Source: Pyrinomonadaceae bacterium
Lineage (GTDB): Bacteria; Acidobacteriota; Blastocatellia; Pyrinomonadales; Pyrinomonadaceae
Assembly (NCBI GenBank): GCA_014534425.1
Contig: JACVRN010000012.1
Coordinates: 1 to 64,000 of the forward strand
Direction: 5' to 3'
DNA length: 64,000 bases
Shown here: positions 17,002-25,962 of the stretch, one piece after another
Numbering within the stretch: the stretch's first letter is position 1
Layout: each line of letters starts with the position of its first letter
Translations under genes and position numbers: made by a program
The notes under the pieces: generated by a model
What the model saw: only the letters and a program-made list of their open reading frames with translations
Told to the model about the DNA's origin: nothing
The model's database searches: none

Positions 17002-17655
17002 ATGAGTACCACTGAGCCTATTACCTACCCTTTAGGTTGGCCTTCGGGAAAAGTCGAGGACGGACAGGCGATGGCATTGCTGGCGCTGAGCCATACGGTC
17101 ATAGAGCATCAGCTATACAGTGCCATGCTGAATGAGACGTGCGCGCTTGGCACGCGCGTGGGGGCTTTCAGCATTCGCCGCCTGATGCTCCTGACGGGCT
17201 TGAACGGTTACAACACCGTGCGACGTGGCCTCAATGGTCTATGTAAAAAGCTGAGCATAGAGCGGCAGTTAGTGGCCGGTGATAATGGCATGCAGAATCC
17301 CGGCGCGGTCTATCTGATTTTCAACCCCGAAGAGATTTTCGCGCGCCGTAAGGCCGCAGGCCAGCCGCCCTTTCCCAAAGAGATTAGACCGTATCACAAC
17401 AAGTCCTTCGGCTTGGCGATGGAACGCGTAGTCGGGCGTTACAACCTGAGCCGACGCGAAGCTCAGGTCGCTCTGTGCTGTGTCGAAGGGTTAACCAACG
17501 CCGAGATCGGCGAGCGGTTGTTTGTCAGTAGGCAGACCATCAAATTTCATTTGCGCCATATCTTCGCCAAGTTTGGCGTGAGGCGTCGAACCGAATTGGT
17601 CTCGCGCTTACTGATGCCGGACTCTGATGCACAGAGCGCAGAGCGTGCGAGATAG
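17002..17655 (+). CDS. LuxR-type regulator with winged-helix-like N-terminus
   Basis: A 217-residue DNA-binding protein, counting from the ATG at 17002 (the track's TTG at 16987 adds five residues). The C-terminal third is a clear GerE/LuxR HTH: LSRREAQVALCCVEGLTNAE, then VSRQTIKFHLRHIFAKF. The N-terminal part has no receiver or autoinducer domain. Instead residues about 20-90 (FSIRRLMLLTGLNGYNTVRR) look like a second, winged-helix-type DNA-binding unit. It stands at the head of the polysaccharide locus in the same orientation, so it is a likely regulator of that locus. No input domain is evident, so how it is controlled is unknown. Confidence 0.85.
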   Translation: MSTTEPITYPLGWPSGKVEDGQAMALLALSHTVIEHQLYSAMLNETCALGTRVGAFSIRRLMLLTGLNGYNTVRRGLNGLCKKLSIERQLVAGDNGMQNPGAVYLIFNPEEIFARRKAAGQPPFPKEIRPYHNKSFGLAMERVVGRYNLSRREAQVALCCVEGLTNAEIGERLFVSRQTIKFHLRHIFAKFGVRRRTELVSRLLMPDSDAQSAERAR

Positions 17656-17727
17656 AGTGGGGGCTGGCAGAGGCTACGCTGCATCTGAAGCAGCCTCTTG
17701 CTCGCTCTCGCTGTGACAATAATGATT

Positions 17728-17799
17728 GCCGCCTCTTTCAGGCGGCTTCCCCACGGGGTACCGCATTCATCGCTTCGTTGCGCGTGAGCGCAAAGCGAT
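17728..17799 (+). promoter_or_regulatory. Two hairpins in the leader of the polysaccharide locus
   Basis: GCCGCCT-CTTTC-AGGCGGC (17728-17746) is followed by a longer stem at 17769-17799 in which TTGCGC and GCGCAA close a GTGA (GNRA-type) tetraloop, with an outer CGCT/AGCG helix. They lie between the regulator gene and the first small gene of the locus. The first could terminate the regulator transcript; the second could be a structured leader element. It does not match a riboswitch class I know. Confidence 0.45.
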
Positions 17800-17853
17800 C
17801 TTGGAATGCTACGGGTAAAGTGTATCCAGTTGAATTATCGGAGGCCCAAAAGC

Positions 17854-18126
17854 ATGAGCATGAAGAAAGAGAAGAAAAAGAAGAAGCGCACGGCGCTGGT
17901 GATTTGCCGCGACCGCAAACAGTTCTGGACGACTCAGGCGCAGTTCTGGCAGTGGGTCCGAGACGGCATCATTATGAAGACACAAGATCGCCCGCTCACG
18001 GGTGTTTTTCTGCGCGACCATGAAGAGTCAATCGTCGTCTTAAGCAACACTCTGCTCAATCTCGCTCATCCGATTCACTTGACTGAAGTGCTGGGGACGC
18101 GTCGCGGCAATTTGTCCGGGAAGTAG
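17854..18126 (+). CDS. Small lysine-rich hypothetical protein at head of polysaccharide locus
   Basis: A 90-residue protein if started at ATG 17854, which has GGAGG nine bases upstream. The track's longer version (17806) lacks a ribosome binding site. The N-terminus is a run of lysines (MKKEKKKKKR). It is followed by a compact domain (TALVICRDRKQFWTTQAQFW, then MKTQDRPLTGVFLRDHEESI). There is no signal peptide, so it is cytoplasmic or nucleic-acid/membrane-surface associated. It is not a family I can name. It ends 2 bp before the Wza-like gene, so it is tightly co-transcribed with export functions and may regulate or assist them. Confidence 0.75.
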   Translation: MSMKKEKKKKKRTALVICRDRKQFWTTQAQFWQWVRDGIIMKTQDRPLTGVFLRDHEESIVVLSNTLLNLAHPIHLTEVLGTRRGNLSGK

Positions 18127-18128
18127 TT

Positions 18129-19196
18129 ATGAGAAAGATTAAAGAGCCTTCTATTAGTTTGAATGGAGCCTGCCCCGCGCGTGCCTTCCGCGTCTTGCTC
18201 TTATTAATGATTCTGCTTTGTGTTGTGCCTAAGCAGGCGCGAGCGCAGCAGACATCAGCGACGCCTTCAGCAGACGCGGCGGCGAGCGCAGGCACGAACG
18301 CGCCCGCACAGCTTTCGCAAAGAGACGACCGCTACCGCATCGGGCCTAATGATGTGCTGGACATACGCGTTTTCAATAAGCCTATTCTCTCGCGTGATAA
18401 TGTGCGCGTTGACGGGCGCGGCATGATACGTATGCCTTTGATTGAAACAGATATTCAGGCCGCATGCCGCACCGAGACGGAACTAGCGCAAGAGATAGCG
18501 CGCCTTTATCTCAAATACCAGAGGCGCCCGCAGGTCGATGTCTTCATCAAGGAATATCAATCACAGCCGGTGGCCGTCATCGGTGCAGTCAACGCGCCCG
18601 GTCGCTTCCAGCTTCAAAGACGCGTGCGCCTGCTCGAACTGTTGGCCTTCGCCAGCGGGCCAGCCGAACGCGCTGGCCGCAGCGTGCAAATCATTCACTC
18701 TCTGACGCCTACAATCACATGCGAGCAGCCCGACTCCGATAGCGCGGACGAGATAGCGACGGCTGGATTTATCTCTTATAACCTGAGCGAAACTTTGCGC
18801 GGCGAAGAGAAGGCTAATCCCTTCGTTCGGCCCGGCGACATTATTACAGTTCCTGATGCAGACCAAGTTTATGTCGTCGGCAATGTGATGAAGCCTTCGG
18901 CTATTCCGTTAAAAGAGACTATTACGGTCACGCGTGCGATTGCTATAGCTGGCGGAAAGATGCCGGACACCAAAAGCGACCGCGTGCGTATCATACGCCA
19001 GATACCGGGCAGCACAACAAAGACGGAAATCTTTGTTGACTTAAACGCGATTGATAAACGCAGGGCTGAAGATGTTGTGCTACAGCCTAACGACATAGTT
19101 GATGTGCCGACGGCGAGCGGTAAAAGACTTCTCAAGAGCTTTATCGGCGCTATTGTTCCTTCGGTCGCACAACTTCCCGTGCGCGTAGTGCCTTAA
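18129..19196 (+). CDS. wza: Wza-like polysaccharide export outer membrane protein
   Basis: A 355-residue periplasmic/outer membrane polysaccharide export protein. The signal peptide (residues about 20-40) ends in ARAQ. The Poly_export domain begins YRIGPNDVLDIRVFNKP and contains the VDGRGMIRMPLI strand. SLBB-type domains follow (QPVAVIGAVNAPGRFQLQ and VYVVGNVMKPSAIPL). In E. coli Wza forms an octameric channel anchored as a lipoprotein; here no lipobox Cys is seen at the cleavage site. It is followed by the Wzc-like kinase 39 bp downstream with a GGAAAAGG ribosome binding site between, the usual export pairing. Confidence 0.94.
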   Translation: MRKIKEPSISLNGACPARAFRVLLLLMILLCVVPKQARAQQTSATPSADAAASAGTNAPAQLSQRDDRYRIGPNDVLDIRVFNKPILSRDNVRVDGRGMIRMPLIETDIQAACRTETELAQEIARLYLKYQRRPQVDVFIKEYQSQPVAVIGAVNAPGRFQLQRRVRLLELLAFASGPAERAGRSVQIIHSLTPTITCEQPDSDSADEIATAGFISYNLSETLRGEEKANPFVRPGDIITVPDADQVYVVGNVMKPSAIPLKETITVTRAIAIAGGKMPDTKSDRVRIIRQIPGSTTKTEIFVDLNAIDKRRAEDVVLQPNDIVDVPTASGKRLLKSFIGAIVPSVAQLPVRVVP

Positions 19197-19235
19197 ATTT
19201 CTTGTTAATAGAGTCACGCCGGAAAAGGTGAAGCT

Positions 19236-21683
19236 ATGAAAGAACGCCAGGCGATTGCCAGAAGGGGCGCGGAAATACAGAGCCTTGAAAGCCCCGTCGA
19301 GGAACTTAGGCCGCCATCGCAGAATTATGGTTATAGCGCAGAGAACGTTGACGCGGACGAAGTACATCTGCGCGACTATTGGCGCTACGTTCGCAAGCGT
19401 TTGTGGCTTGTCATCGGCGTCACCCTGCTCGTCACCATCATTGCGACCATCTACATGGCACGCAAACCAGATATTTATGAAGCACAGGCGCGCGTTCAGG
19501 TTGATCTTGAAAACAACGGCCCGCTCGGCGGCACAGCTAAGAATGGCTCTGTAATCGTCAACAGCCCCGTCAACGACCCCGCATACTTTAACACTCAGCT
19601 TCAGATTCTGATGAGTCCAGGTCTTCTGCGGCGCGTCGTCAAGACTCTTGACCTAGAGCATAATCAGGATTTCCTGCGCCCTTACACCGCACAGAATCGC
19701 TCGCTATGGCAGAACCTGTTACGCATGGTCCGACTTGGAGACCGCAGGCAGAGCGCGGATAAAAGCGGGCCTGGCGAGATTCCGACCACTAGCCAGGTCG
19801 CTCCTCCGACTCAAAGCGAAGACCTTGCTGAAGCCAAACGGCTGGCTCCCTACGTGAGGACGATTCAGGAGTCTTTGAAGATAGAGCCTGTGAAGGATAC
19901 GCGGCTCGCTGTCCGAGAAACACGCCTGATAGACATACGCTTCGAGCATCCAGACCCGCAAGTGGCTGCCAAGGTGGCAAATGCTATCGCCAACACTTTT
20001 GTACTCTCGAATCTGGAGCGAAAGAGCGAGGCCAATAACACGACCGGCGACTTTTTACAGAAGCGCATAGCTGAATTGCAGGCAGAGATTCGGCGCAAAG
20101 AAGAGGAACTGGTCAACTATGCCAAGAATCACCAGATAGTCTCGCTCGATGCCAGTCAGAACACTGTGGTTGACCGCCTGTCCGGACTAAACAAGCAACT
20201 TCTGGAAGCAGAGAACGACCGCAAGCTGGCCGAGGCAGCGTATCGCGCTGCGCTAGCGCCCGGCGCGGCTACATCTTTGGCGGAAGAGTCGGCCAAACAG
20301 ATAGCCGAAACGGAAGGTAAGCTGGCCGAGTTAAAAGCCAAGCGTGACGCGCTGCTGGTCGAAAACACTGAAGAGTATTTTGAGGTCAAAGAGGTCAACG
20401 ATCAGATAGCGGCTCTCGAAAGGTCTCTGAAGGAGATGCGCAGCCGCGCCACGACGGTCGTCATCTCTAATCTTGAGACCCGCTATCGTCAGGCTTTGGC
20501 CCGCGAAGAGTCGTTGCGGAAAGCCTTTAACGAGCAGCGCGGCGAGACGATGGTACAGAACGAGGCGGCCATCAACTACAAGATAATTCAGCAGGAGATT
20601 GAAACTAATAAGGGATTATTAGACGGGCTTCTGCAACGCTCGAAAGAGAACGACGTGATGATGGCTGGCACCCCGAATAATATACACGTAGTAGATTACG
20701 CGATTATGCCGGATTGGCCCATCGGCCCGCGCCGTATGCAGAGCATTATGCTGGCGTTCGTGCTCTCTCTGGGTTGTGGTGTCGGCCTGGCGCTCTTTCT
20801 TGAATACTTGGACGACACAGTTGGTTCAGCCGAGGACGTTGAGAAGATGCTTCATCTTCCCGCGCTTTGTGTTATTCCATCGAGCAACGGCAAAGGCCAG
20901 CGCCGCCTATCAATCAGCAACGCCTTACAACGTAATGGAAACGTGGACACAGCCTCGGAGTTATTACTTAATGCAGACGCGCGCTCGCCTCTGGCCGAAG
21001 CTTACAGGCAACTGCGAACTTCTGTGCTTCTTTCCACGGCGGGCCACGCGCCGCGCACGCTGCTGGTAACATCAAGTATACCCGGCGAGGGTAAAACGAC
21101 AACGGCGGTGAATCTTGCGGTCAGCATGGCGCAGACAGGGGCAAGCGTTCTCTTAATTGACGCGGACATGCGTCGCCCGCGCCTTCATACTATCTTTGAT
21201 ATAGAGAAGCGGCGCGGCCTGAGCACTATCCTTTCGAGCGAGGCCAGTCAGGCAGACATCCTTGAGATTGTCGAACAGCATCAAGGAAGCGGCCTGCACC
21301 TGCTGACTTCGGGGCCTGTGCCTCCTAATCCAGCCGAGTTGATTGGCTCTGAGCAGATGCGAAGTCTTATCAGTATGCTCCAGACGATGTACACTCACAT
21401 CATCATAGACTCGCCGCCCATAGCCTCTTTTACGGACGGCGTACTCCTCTCCTCCATGATAGATGGCGTCTTATTCGTCGTGCACGGCGGCAAGAGCACG
21501 CGCACCGTTGTGAAGCGTGCGCGTCAGCTATTGCAGGACGTTGGCGCAAAAATACTGGGCGTCGTGCTGAACAACGTCAACCTGCGTTCGGACGACTACT
21601 ACTATTACCAGCGCTATTATCAGCAATCCTATTACAAAGCTGACCCCGAAACTGAAAGTCTGACCTCAGACGCGCAGTACTAG
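19236..21683 (+). CDS. wzc: Wzc-like polysaccharide co-polymerase / tyrosine autokinase
   Basis: An 815-residue inner membrane protein. The N-terminal Wzz domain has a membrane segment at about residues 63-81. A long periplasmic coiled coil spans about 260-460 (Ala/Glu/Lys/Arg-rich heptads). A second membrane segment lies near 500-525, followed by a cytoplasmic BY-kinase. Kinase motifs are Walker A SSIPGEGKTTT (about 611), Walker A' LLIDADMRRPR (about 639) and Walker B IIIDSPP (about 722). The C-terminus carries the autophosphorylated tyrosine cluster (DDYYYYQRYYQQSYY). Wzc cycles between phosphorylated and unphosphorylated states to control chain length and export with Wza. Full-length and intact. 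Confidence 0.95.
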   Translation: MKERQAIARRGAEIQSLESPVEELRPPSQNYGYSAENVDADEVHLRDYWRYVRKRLWLVIGVTLLVTIIATIYMARKPDIYEAQARVQVDLENNGPLGGTAKNGSVIVNSPVNDPAYFNTQLQILMSPGLLRRVVKTLDLEHNQDFLRPYTAQNRSLWQNLLRMVRLGDRRQSADKSGPGEIPTTSQVAPPTQSEDLAEAKRLAPYVRTIQESLKIEPVKDTRLAVRETRLIDIRFEHPDPQVAAKVANAIANTFVLSNLERKSEANNTTGDFLQKRIAELQAEIRRKEEELVNYAKNHQIVSLDASQNTVVDRLSGLNKQLLEAENDRKLAEAAYRAALAPGAATSLAEESAKQIAETEGKLAELKAKRDALLVENTEEYFEVKEVNDQIAALERSLKEMRSRATTVVISNLETRYRQALAREESLRKAFNEQRGETMVQNEAAINYKIIQQEIETNKGLLDGLLQRSKENDVMMAGTPNNIHVVDYAIMPDWPIGPRRMQSIMLAFVLSLGCGVGLALFLEYLDDTVGSAEDVEKMLHLPALCVIPSSNGKGQRRLSISNALQRNGNVDTASELLLNADARSPLAEAYRQLRTSVLLSTAGHAPRTLLVTSSIPGEGKTTTAVNLAVSMAQTGASVLLIDADMRRPRLHTIFDIEKRRGLSTILSSEASQADILEIVEQHQGSGLHLLTSGPVPPNPAELIGSEQMRSLISMLQTMYTHIIIDSPPIASFTDGVLLSSMIDGVLFVVHGGKSTRTVVKRARQLLQDVGAKILGVVLNNVNLRSDDYYYYQRYYQQSYYKADPETESLTSDAQY

Positions 21684-21689
21684 ATTTAT

Positions 21690-22568
21690 ATGAAAGTAAT
21701 AGAGCGCGAGGCAGCCAGTGAAACCGGACGGCTTGAGTTGCCTAAAGTAATTCCGTCTTTAACCATTCGCCCCGTTAGCGGTTGGTCTCCTCTTGGTCTT
21801 AAAGAATTATGGGAATATAGAGAGTTGCTATATTTCCTGACCTGGCGGGACATCAAGGTTCGTTATAAGCAGACGGCGCTCGGCGTTGCCTGGGCAGTCA
21901 TCCAGCCCCTTTTCATGATGCTGGTCTTCAGCCTTTTCTTCGGGCGGCTGGCAAAAGTCCCTTCAGATAATATTCCGTATCCGGTCTTCGTTTTCTGCGC
22001 GTTGCTGCCTTGGCAACTCTTCGCACACGCTCTCACAGAGTCGAGCAATAGCCTCGTCTCCAACGAGCGGTTAATCACAAAGGTCTACTTCCCGCGCCTT
22101 GTTATTCCGCTTTCGGCGGTGCTGGCCGGATTGGTGGATTTCGCTATAGCCTTTCTGGTCTTAATCGCTATGATGTTCTTCTACGGCATCACGCCGCACC
22201 TAGCGGTACTCACTTTGCCGCTCTTTATACTGCTCGCGGTCTTGACGGCGCTCGGCGTCGGACTTTGGCTCTCGGCGCTCAACGTGCAGTACCGCGACGT
22301 TCGCTACACTTTAACTTTCCTCACGCAGTTCTGGCTCTTCGCTACTCCGGTTGCATATCCGAGCAGTCTGATTCCAGAAAAGTGGCGCGCCCTTTACGGC
22401 TTGAACCCTATGGCGGGTGTGGTCGAAGGGTTTCGCTGGGCGTTGCTGGGAAGGACGGAGCCGCCCGCCCCGATGCTGATTGTTTCCTCCGCCGTGACGC
22501 TCTTGGTGCTTGTGGGCGGTCTATATTATTTCAAGCGTATGGAAGAGAGCTTCGCGGACATTGTTTAG
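21690..22568 (+). CDS. wzm: ABC-2 polysaccharide exporter permease (Wzm)
   Basis: A 292-residue inner membrane protein with about six membrane segments and the family signature near the N-terminus: YRELLYFLTWRDIKVRYKQT, then LGVAWAVIQPLFMM. Such Wzm/TagG permeases export completed O-antigen, capsule or teichoic-acid chains on a lipid carrier. It starts 6 bp after the Wzc gene and is followed 3 bp later by its ATPase partner. An ABC exporter directly linked to Wza/Wzc is common in acidobacteria and myxobacteria but differs from the classical Wzx/Wzy arrangement. Confidence 0.95.
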   Translation: MKVIEREAASETGRLELPKVIPSLTIRPVSGWSPLGLKELWEYRELLYFLTWRDIKVRYKQTALGVAWAVIQPLFMMLVFSLFFGRLAKVPSDNIPYPVFVFCALLPWQLFAHALTESSNSLVSNERLITKVYFPRLVIPLSAVLAGLVDFAIAFLVLIAMMFFYGITPHLAVLTLPLFILLAVLTALGVGLWLSALNVQYRDVRYTLTFLTQFWLFATPVAYPSSLIPEKWRALYGLNPMAGVVEGFRWALLGRTEPPAPMLIVSSAVTLLVLVGGLYYFKRMEESFADIV

Positions 22569-22571
22569 GGT

Positions 22572-23855
22572 ATGAGCGAGATTGCCATTCGTTGTGAAGG
22601 CTTGAGCAAGAGGTATCGCATAGGGCAGCGCGAGGCGCGCTACAAAGCCCTGCGCGATACCTTGACCGATGTTTTGGCTGCGCCCGTGCGCAAGGCGCGC
22701 AAGGTATTTGCCGGAAACTCATCCGCTCAAAATTTCAACGGCCAGGAATCTATCTGGGCGCTTCGAGATGTCTCCTTTGAAGTCAAGCGAGGCGAAGTCG
22801 TCGGACTAATCGGTCATAACGGTGCAGGGAAATCTACTCTGCTCAAGATTCTCTCGCGCATCACCAAGCCGACCGAAGGCTTTGCGGAGATTCACGGTCG
22901 CGTCGGCTCACTCCTTGAAGTCGGCACGGGCTTTCATCCTGAACTGACGGGACGCGAGAATGTTTATCTGAACGGCTCCATTCTGGGCATGCGCAAAAGC
23001 GAGATTGAGCGCAAGTTCGACGAAATAGTGGCCTTCGCTGAAGTTGAAGAATTTATAGACACGCCCGTCAAGCGCTATTCCACTGGCATGTATGCGCGCC
23101 TTGCTTTCGCCGTCGCAGCGCACCTTGAGCCAGAGATACTTGTCATTGACGAGGTGCTGGCCGTGGGCGACGCGGCGTTTCAGAAGAAATGCCTGGGCAA
23201 GATGAATGATGTCGCCAGCGCCGGAAGAACAGTTCTTTTCGTCAGCCACAACATGCAGGCCATTCAATCGCTCTGCCGCAACACGCTCCTGATTAAGTCC
23301 GGCAAAGTAGAAGCTTTCGGTAACTCAAAATCTGTTGTCGTGCGCTATCTGGCAGGCATAGCAGAGATGGGAAGCGAAGTGCGCTGGCCGGAAGAGTCCG
23401 CGCCCGGCAATCAGGAGATTAAGCTCACTGCATTGCGTGTTTACACCGACAACGCGGCAGAAGGCATATACTCAAGCAGCGAAGAGCTTAATGTGGAGAT
23501 GAAGTTTACGGCGCGCTCCAAGCATTCCGGCTTGTGCATAGGCTTTGACGTTGTTAATTCCGAAGGCGTGGTCGTAGCTCGCTCTTACCAAACAGACCTC
23601 CCGCCGGAACAGTGGCCGGAAATACGACTGGGTGAGAATAAGTGGTGCTGCACAATTCCCAGAGGGCTTCTGAACGCGGGGCTTTACTACGTCAGCCCCA
23701 GAATCGGTGTCCACAATATGTACTGGATTGTGAACGCAGACCCGACGATACGTTTTGAGGTGATATTAGACCACGGAGTCTCGCCCTTCTGGAACACGCT
23801 GAACGCCGCGAGCCGCCCCGGAGTCATCGCGCCTATCTTTAAGTGGGCTTCGTAG
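22572..23855 (+). CDS. wzt: ABC polysaccharide exporter ATPase with glycan-binding tail (Wzt)
   Basis: A 427-residue ATPase. Walker A GHNGAGKST is near residues 83-91, the degenerate signature YSTGMYARLAFA near 169 and Walker B ILVIDEVLAVGD near 190. These are typical of the TagH/Wzt group. Residues about 262-425 form an extra beta-sandwich, the Wzt C-terminal domain, which in E. coli O9a recognises the modified non-reducing end of the finished chain. This implies the exported glycan carries a terminal mark, for which the methyltransferases downstream are candidates. Spaced 3 bp from the permease and 1 bp from an FkbM methyltransferase gene. Confidence 0.95.
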   Translation: MSEIAIRCEGLSKRYRIGQREARYKALRDTLTDVLAAPVRKARKVFAGNSSAQNFNGQESIWALRDVSFEVKRGEVVGLIGHNGAGKSTLLKILSRITKPTEGFAEIHGRVGSLLEVGTGFHPELTGRENVYLNGSILGMRKSEIERKFDEIVAFAEVEEFIDTPVKRYSTGMYARLAFAVAAHLEPEILVIDEVLAVGDAAFQKKCLGKMNDVASAGRTVLFVSHNMQAIQSLCRNTLLIKSGKVEAFGNSKSVVVRYLAGIAEMGSEVRWPEESAPGNQEIKLTALRVYTDNAAEGIYSSSEELNVEMKFTARSKHSGLCIGFDVVNSEGVVVARSYQTDLPPEQWPEIRLGENKWCCTIPRGLLNAGLYYVSPRIGVHNMYWIVNADPTIRFEVILDHGVSPFWNTLNAASRPGVIAPIFKWAS

Positions 23856-23856
23856 T

Positions 23857-24729
23857 ATGAATCTGTACAGATTTATAAGGAAGTGTTTGACGGACAAGCC
23901 TGCTGCTCTTAAAAGCGCAAAAGTAGTAGCGCGGCAGTATTACGGGCAACTCTACTGGGCCATGAAGCCACACGCACCTTTGCCGTATCGCTTCCCCTTG
24001 GGTGGCACTTTATTGCTTGAGCCGAGACATGCATTTACGGGAGTCTTCTGGCCTGACGTGGAGCGCTACGAGCCGGATGTCTGTAAATTCCTGCAATACA
24101 TTTTAAAGACCGGTGCGACATTCATTGATTGCGGGGCGAACGTCGGGTTCTTCTCTATACAGGCAGGCCCTCTTGTCGGGGAGAGCGGGACAGTCATTTC
24201 CATCGAAGCCAACCCGCATACCTACAAGCTGCTTGAGCGTAATTTAAGGGCCAACGGTTTCGGCACTCCCGTTCACTGTGCCCTCACAGCCGAGGCCGGA
24301 GAGGTCGAGTTGTTCGTGCCCGGAAGCTGGGATGTTTACTCCAGCCTGCGCGCTGACGGTCTTGCCGAGGGCGTAGCCGACCGCTCCTTCAAGGTGAAGG
24401 CGCGCACTCTTGACGAGGTGGTAGCTGAGCTTGCGCTCTCTCGTATTGACCTGGTGAAGATTGATATAGAAGGCGGCGAGCTGGATGTGCTTCGCTCCGC
24501 GCCGAAAGTATTGAGCGCGTTTCGTCCTTTCATCATCATGGAATACGGACTGAACACTTGGCCTGCTTTTGATGTGACAGGCGATGATTTGAAGAGACTC
24601 GCACGAGAGTTCGGCTACACCATCAATCTGTTCAGCGTGCAGGAGCAAAGGTTGATTCCCGTGACGGACGAAGTTTGGGAGAGCGGCTACGTCAATTTAA
24701 TCCTGTCCCCCATTGAAGCGCGCAACTAG
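23857..24729 (+). CDS. FkbM-family SAM-dependent methyltransferase
   Basis: A 290-residue methyltransferase. The SAM-binding loop is FIDCGANVGFFSIQAG (about residue 88), with the acidic motif II ISIEANPHTY. The family-typical LVKIDIEGGELDVL marks the substrate/SAM cleft. FkbM enzymes O-methylate sugars and polyketides. Starting one base after wzt, whose product reads chain termini, it is a candidate chain-modifying or chain-terminating enzyme. The first 60 residues (AKVVARQYYGQLYWAMK) are a common extension in polysaccharide-locus members. Confidence 0.92.
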   Translation: MNLYRFIRKCLTDKPAALKSAKVVARQYYGQLYWAMKPHAPLPYRFPLGGTLLLEPRHAFTGVFWPDVERYEPDVCKFLQYILKTGATFIDCGANVGFFSIQAGPLVGESGTVISIEANPHTYKLLERNLRANGFGTPVHCALTAEAGEVELFVPGSWDVYSSLRADGLAEGVADRSFKVKARTLDEVVAELALSRIDLVKIDIEGGELDVLRSAPKVLSAFRPFIIMEYGLNTWPAFDVTGDDLKRLAREFGYTINLFSVQEQRLIPVTDEVWESGYVNLILSPIEARN

Positions 24730-24738
24730 CAACAACTG

Positions 24739-25962
24739 ATGCGAATCTTTCTTGCCGTCAGGCATTCGATTAATCCTGAGTTCTATTATGGCGGCCTGTG
24801 GAGCGGAAATTTCTATCCGGCCTTGCGGAGGCTGGGACATGAGATAATAGAATCAGAGGTTGACCTGCTTCCCGCCAGCCGCTTCATGCACATCGCTGGC
24901 GACTTCACCCCGCTCGAAAAGGAAACGCGCGCGTGCATCACCGAGCGGATAATCGAAGAAGTCCGGCACGCACATCATGAGAAGCCTTTAGACCTTTTTC
25001 TATGCTACTTCTACAACGCGCATTTTGACCCCGCAGGCTTTGACGAGATTCACCGCCTGGGCATCCCGACCGTCAATTTTTATTGCAACAGCATCTATCA
25101 GTTCGAATTGATTAAAGATGTAGCGCAACGCGCGCAGTTTTCCTGGCACGCGGAGAGAGATGCGCAGAGTCTATACAAAAATGTTGGGGCAAACCCCGTA
25201 TGGGTTCAGATGGGAGCAGACCCGGACGTATATCGTCCTCATCCGCAGAAAGCGCGGCAAGCGAAGGCTTGCTTCATAGGCCAGCGTTACGCAGACCGTG
25301 ACCGGCTGCTCGTATCCTTAATCTCCGAGTCTGTGCCGGTTGATATTTACGGTGGCGGTTGGGATAAAAACTATGTTAGAGATTCGTTGAAGAGTGCTGA
25401 CGGCAAAGAGAGAAGCTATCTGGGGCGCGAGCTTGTGGCGGCGGGCAGCGTCAAAAGCTACGCGCACGCGGGCTGGCAGAATTTCAGAAGACACGGCATC
25501 GTCGGCGGAGTTGACAGAAACGCTCGCCAGTTAATCTACAGGTCGGGAGGCCGTAAGCTGGATGCTCTTCTTGCTTGTGCCGCGCGCGGCTTTGCCCGCG
25601 ACGTTAGTGAGACATTCGCTCGCTATGAACTCGTTCTGAATTTCAGCAACGTGTGGGCTGACGGTCGTCCCGGCTCGCAGCTTATCGCGCACGTTCGCCT
25701 GCGCGATTTTGAAGCTCCCATGTGCCGCACCTGTTATCTGACGGGCGCGACCGATGAGATTGAAGAGTTCTACGAAGTCGGAAAAGAGATTGACACCTAT
25801 ACTTGTTCGGAGGAGCTTATTGATAAGACGAAGTTTTACCTGTCTCATCCGGCAAGGGCCGAAGCCTTGCGCGAGGCTGGTTATCGCAGGGCTTCCCGCG
25901 ACCATACTTGGGAGCGCAGGTTTGAGCATCTCTTCGACAAGATTGGGCTGGCGCATATTTAG
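24739..25962 (+). CDS. CgeB-like glycosyltransferase
   Basis: A 407-residue, two-lobed GT-B-type enzyme resembling CgeB/spore-maturation-type glycosyltransferases. Recognisable parts are KACFIGQRYADRDRLLVSL opening the second lobe, VDIYGGGWDKNY, and the donor-binding region LNFSNVWADGRPGSQL to LRDFEAPMCRTCYLTG. EEFYEVGKEIDTY closes the fold as usual in this family. The sugar and acceptor are unknown. The last codon and stop overlap the left arm of a nested palindrome (25961-26084), which would end the first transcription block of the locus or act as an RNA processing site. Confidence 0.88.
   Translation: MRIFLAVRHSINPEFYYGGLWSGNFYPALRRLGHEIIESEVDLLPASRFMHIAGDFTPLEKETRACITERIIEEVRHAHHEKPLDLFLCYFYNAHFDPAGFDEIHRLGIPTVNFYCNSIYQFELIKDVAQRAQFSWHAERDAQSLYKNVGANPVWVQMGADPDVYRPHPQKARQAKACFIGQRYADRDRLLVSLISESVPVDIYGGGWDKNYVRDSLKSADGKERSYLGRELVAAGSVKSYAHAGWQNFRRHGIVGGVDRNARQLIYRSGGRKLDALLACAARGFARDVSETFARYELVLNFSNVWADGRPGSQLIAHVRLRDFEAPMCRTCYLTGATDEIEEFYEVGKEIDTYTCSEELIDKTKFYLSHPARAEALREAGYRRASRDHTWERRFEHLFDKIGLAHI

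Noticed and set aside
17769-17799. Cyclic-di-GMP (GEMM) riboswitch, suggested by GCGCAAAGC upstream of exopolysaccharide genes
   Set aside because: The sequence is explained by a simple stem with a GTGA loop; the other conserved GEMM blocks (CACAGGGCAAACC-like and tetraloop receptor) are absent.
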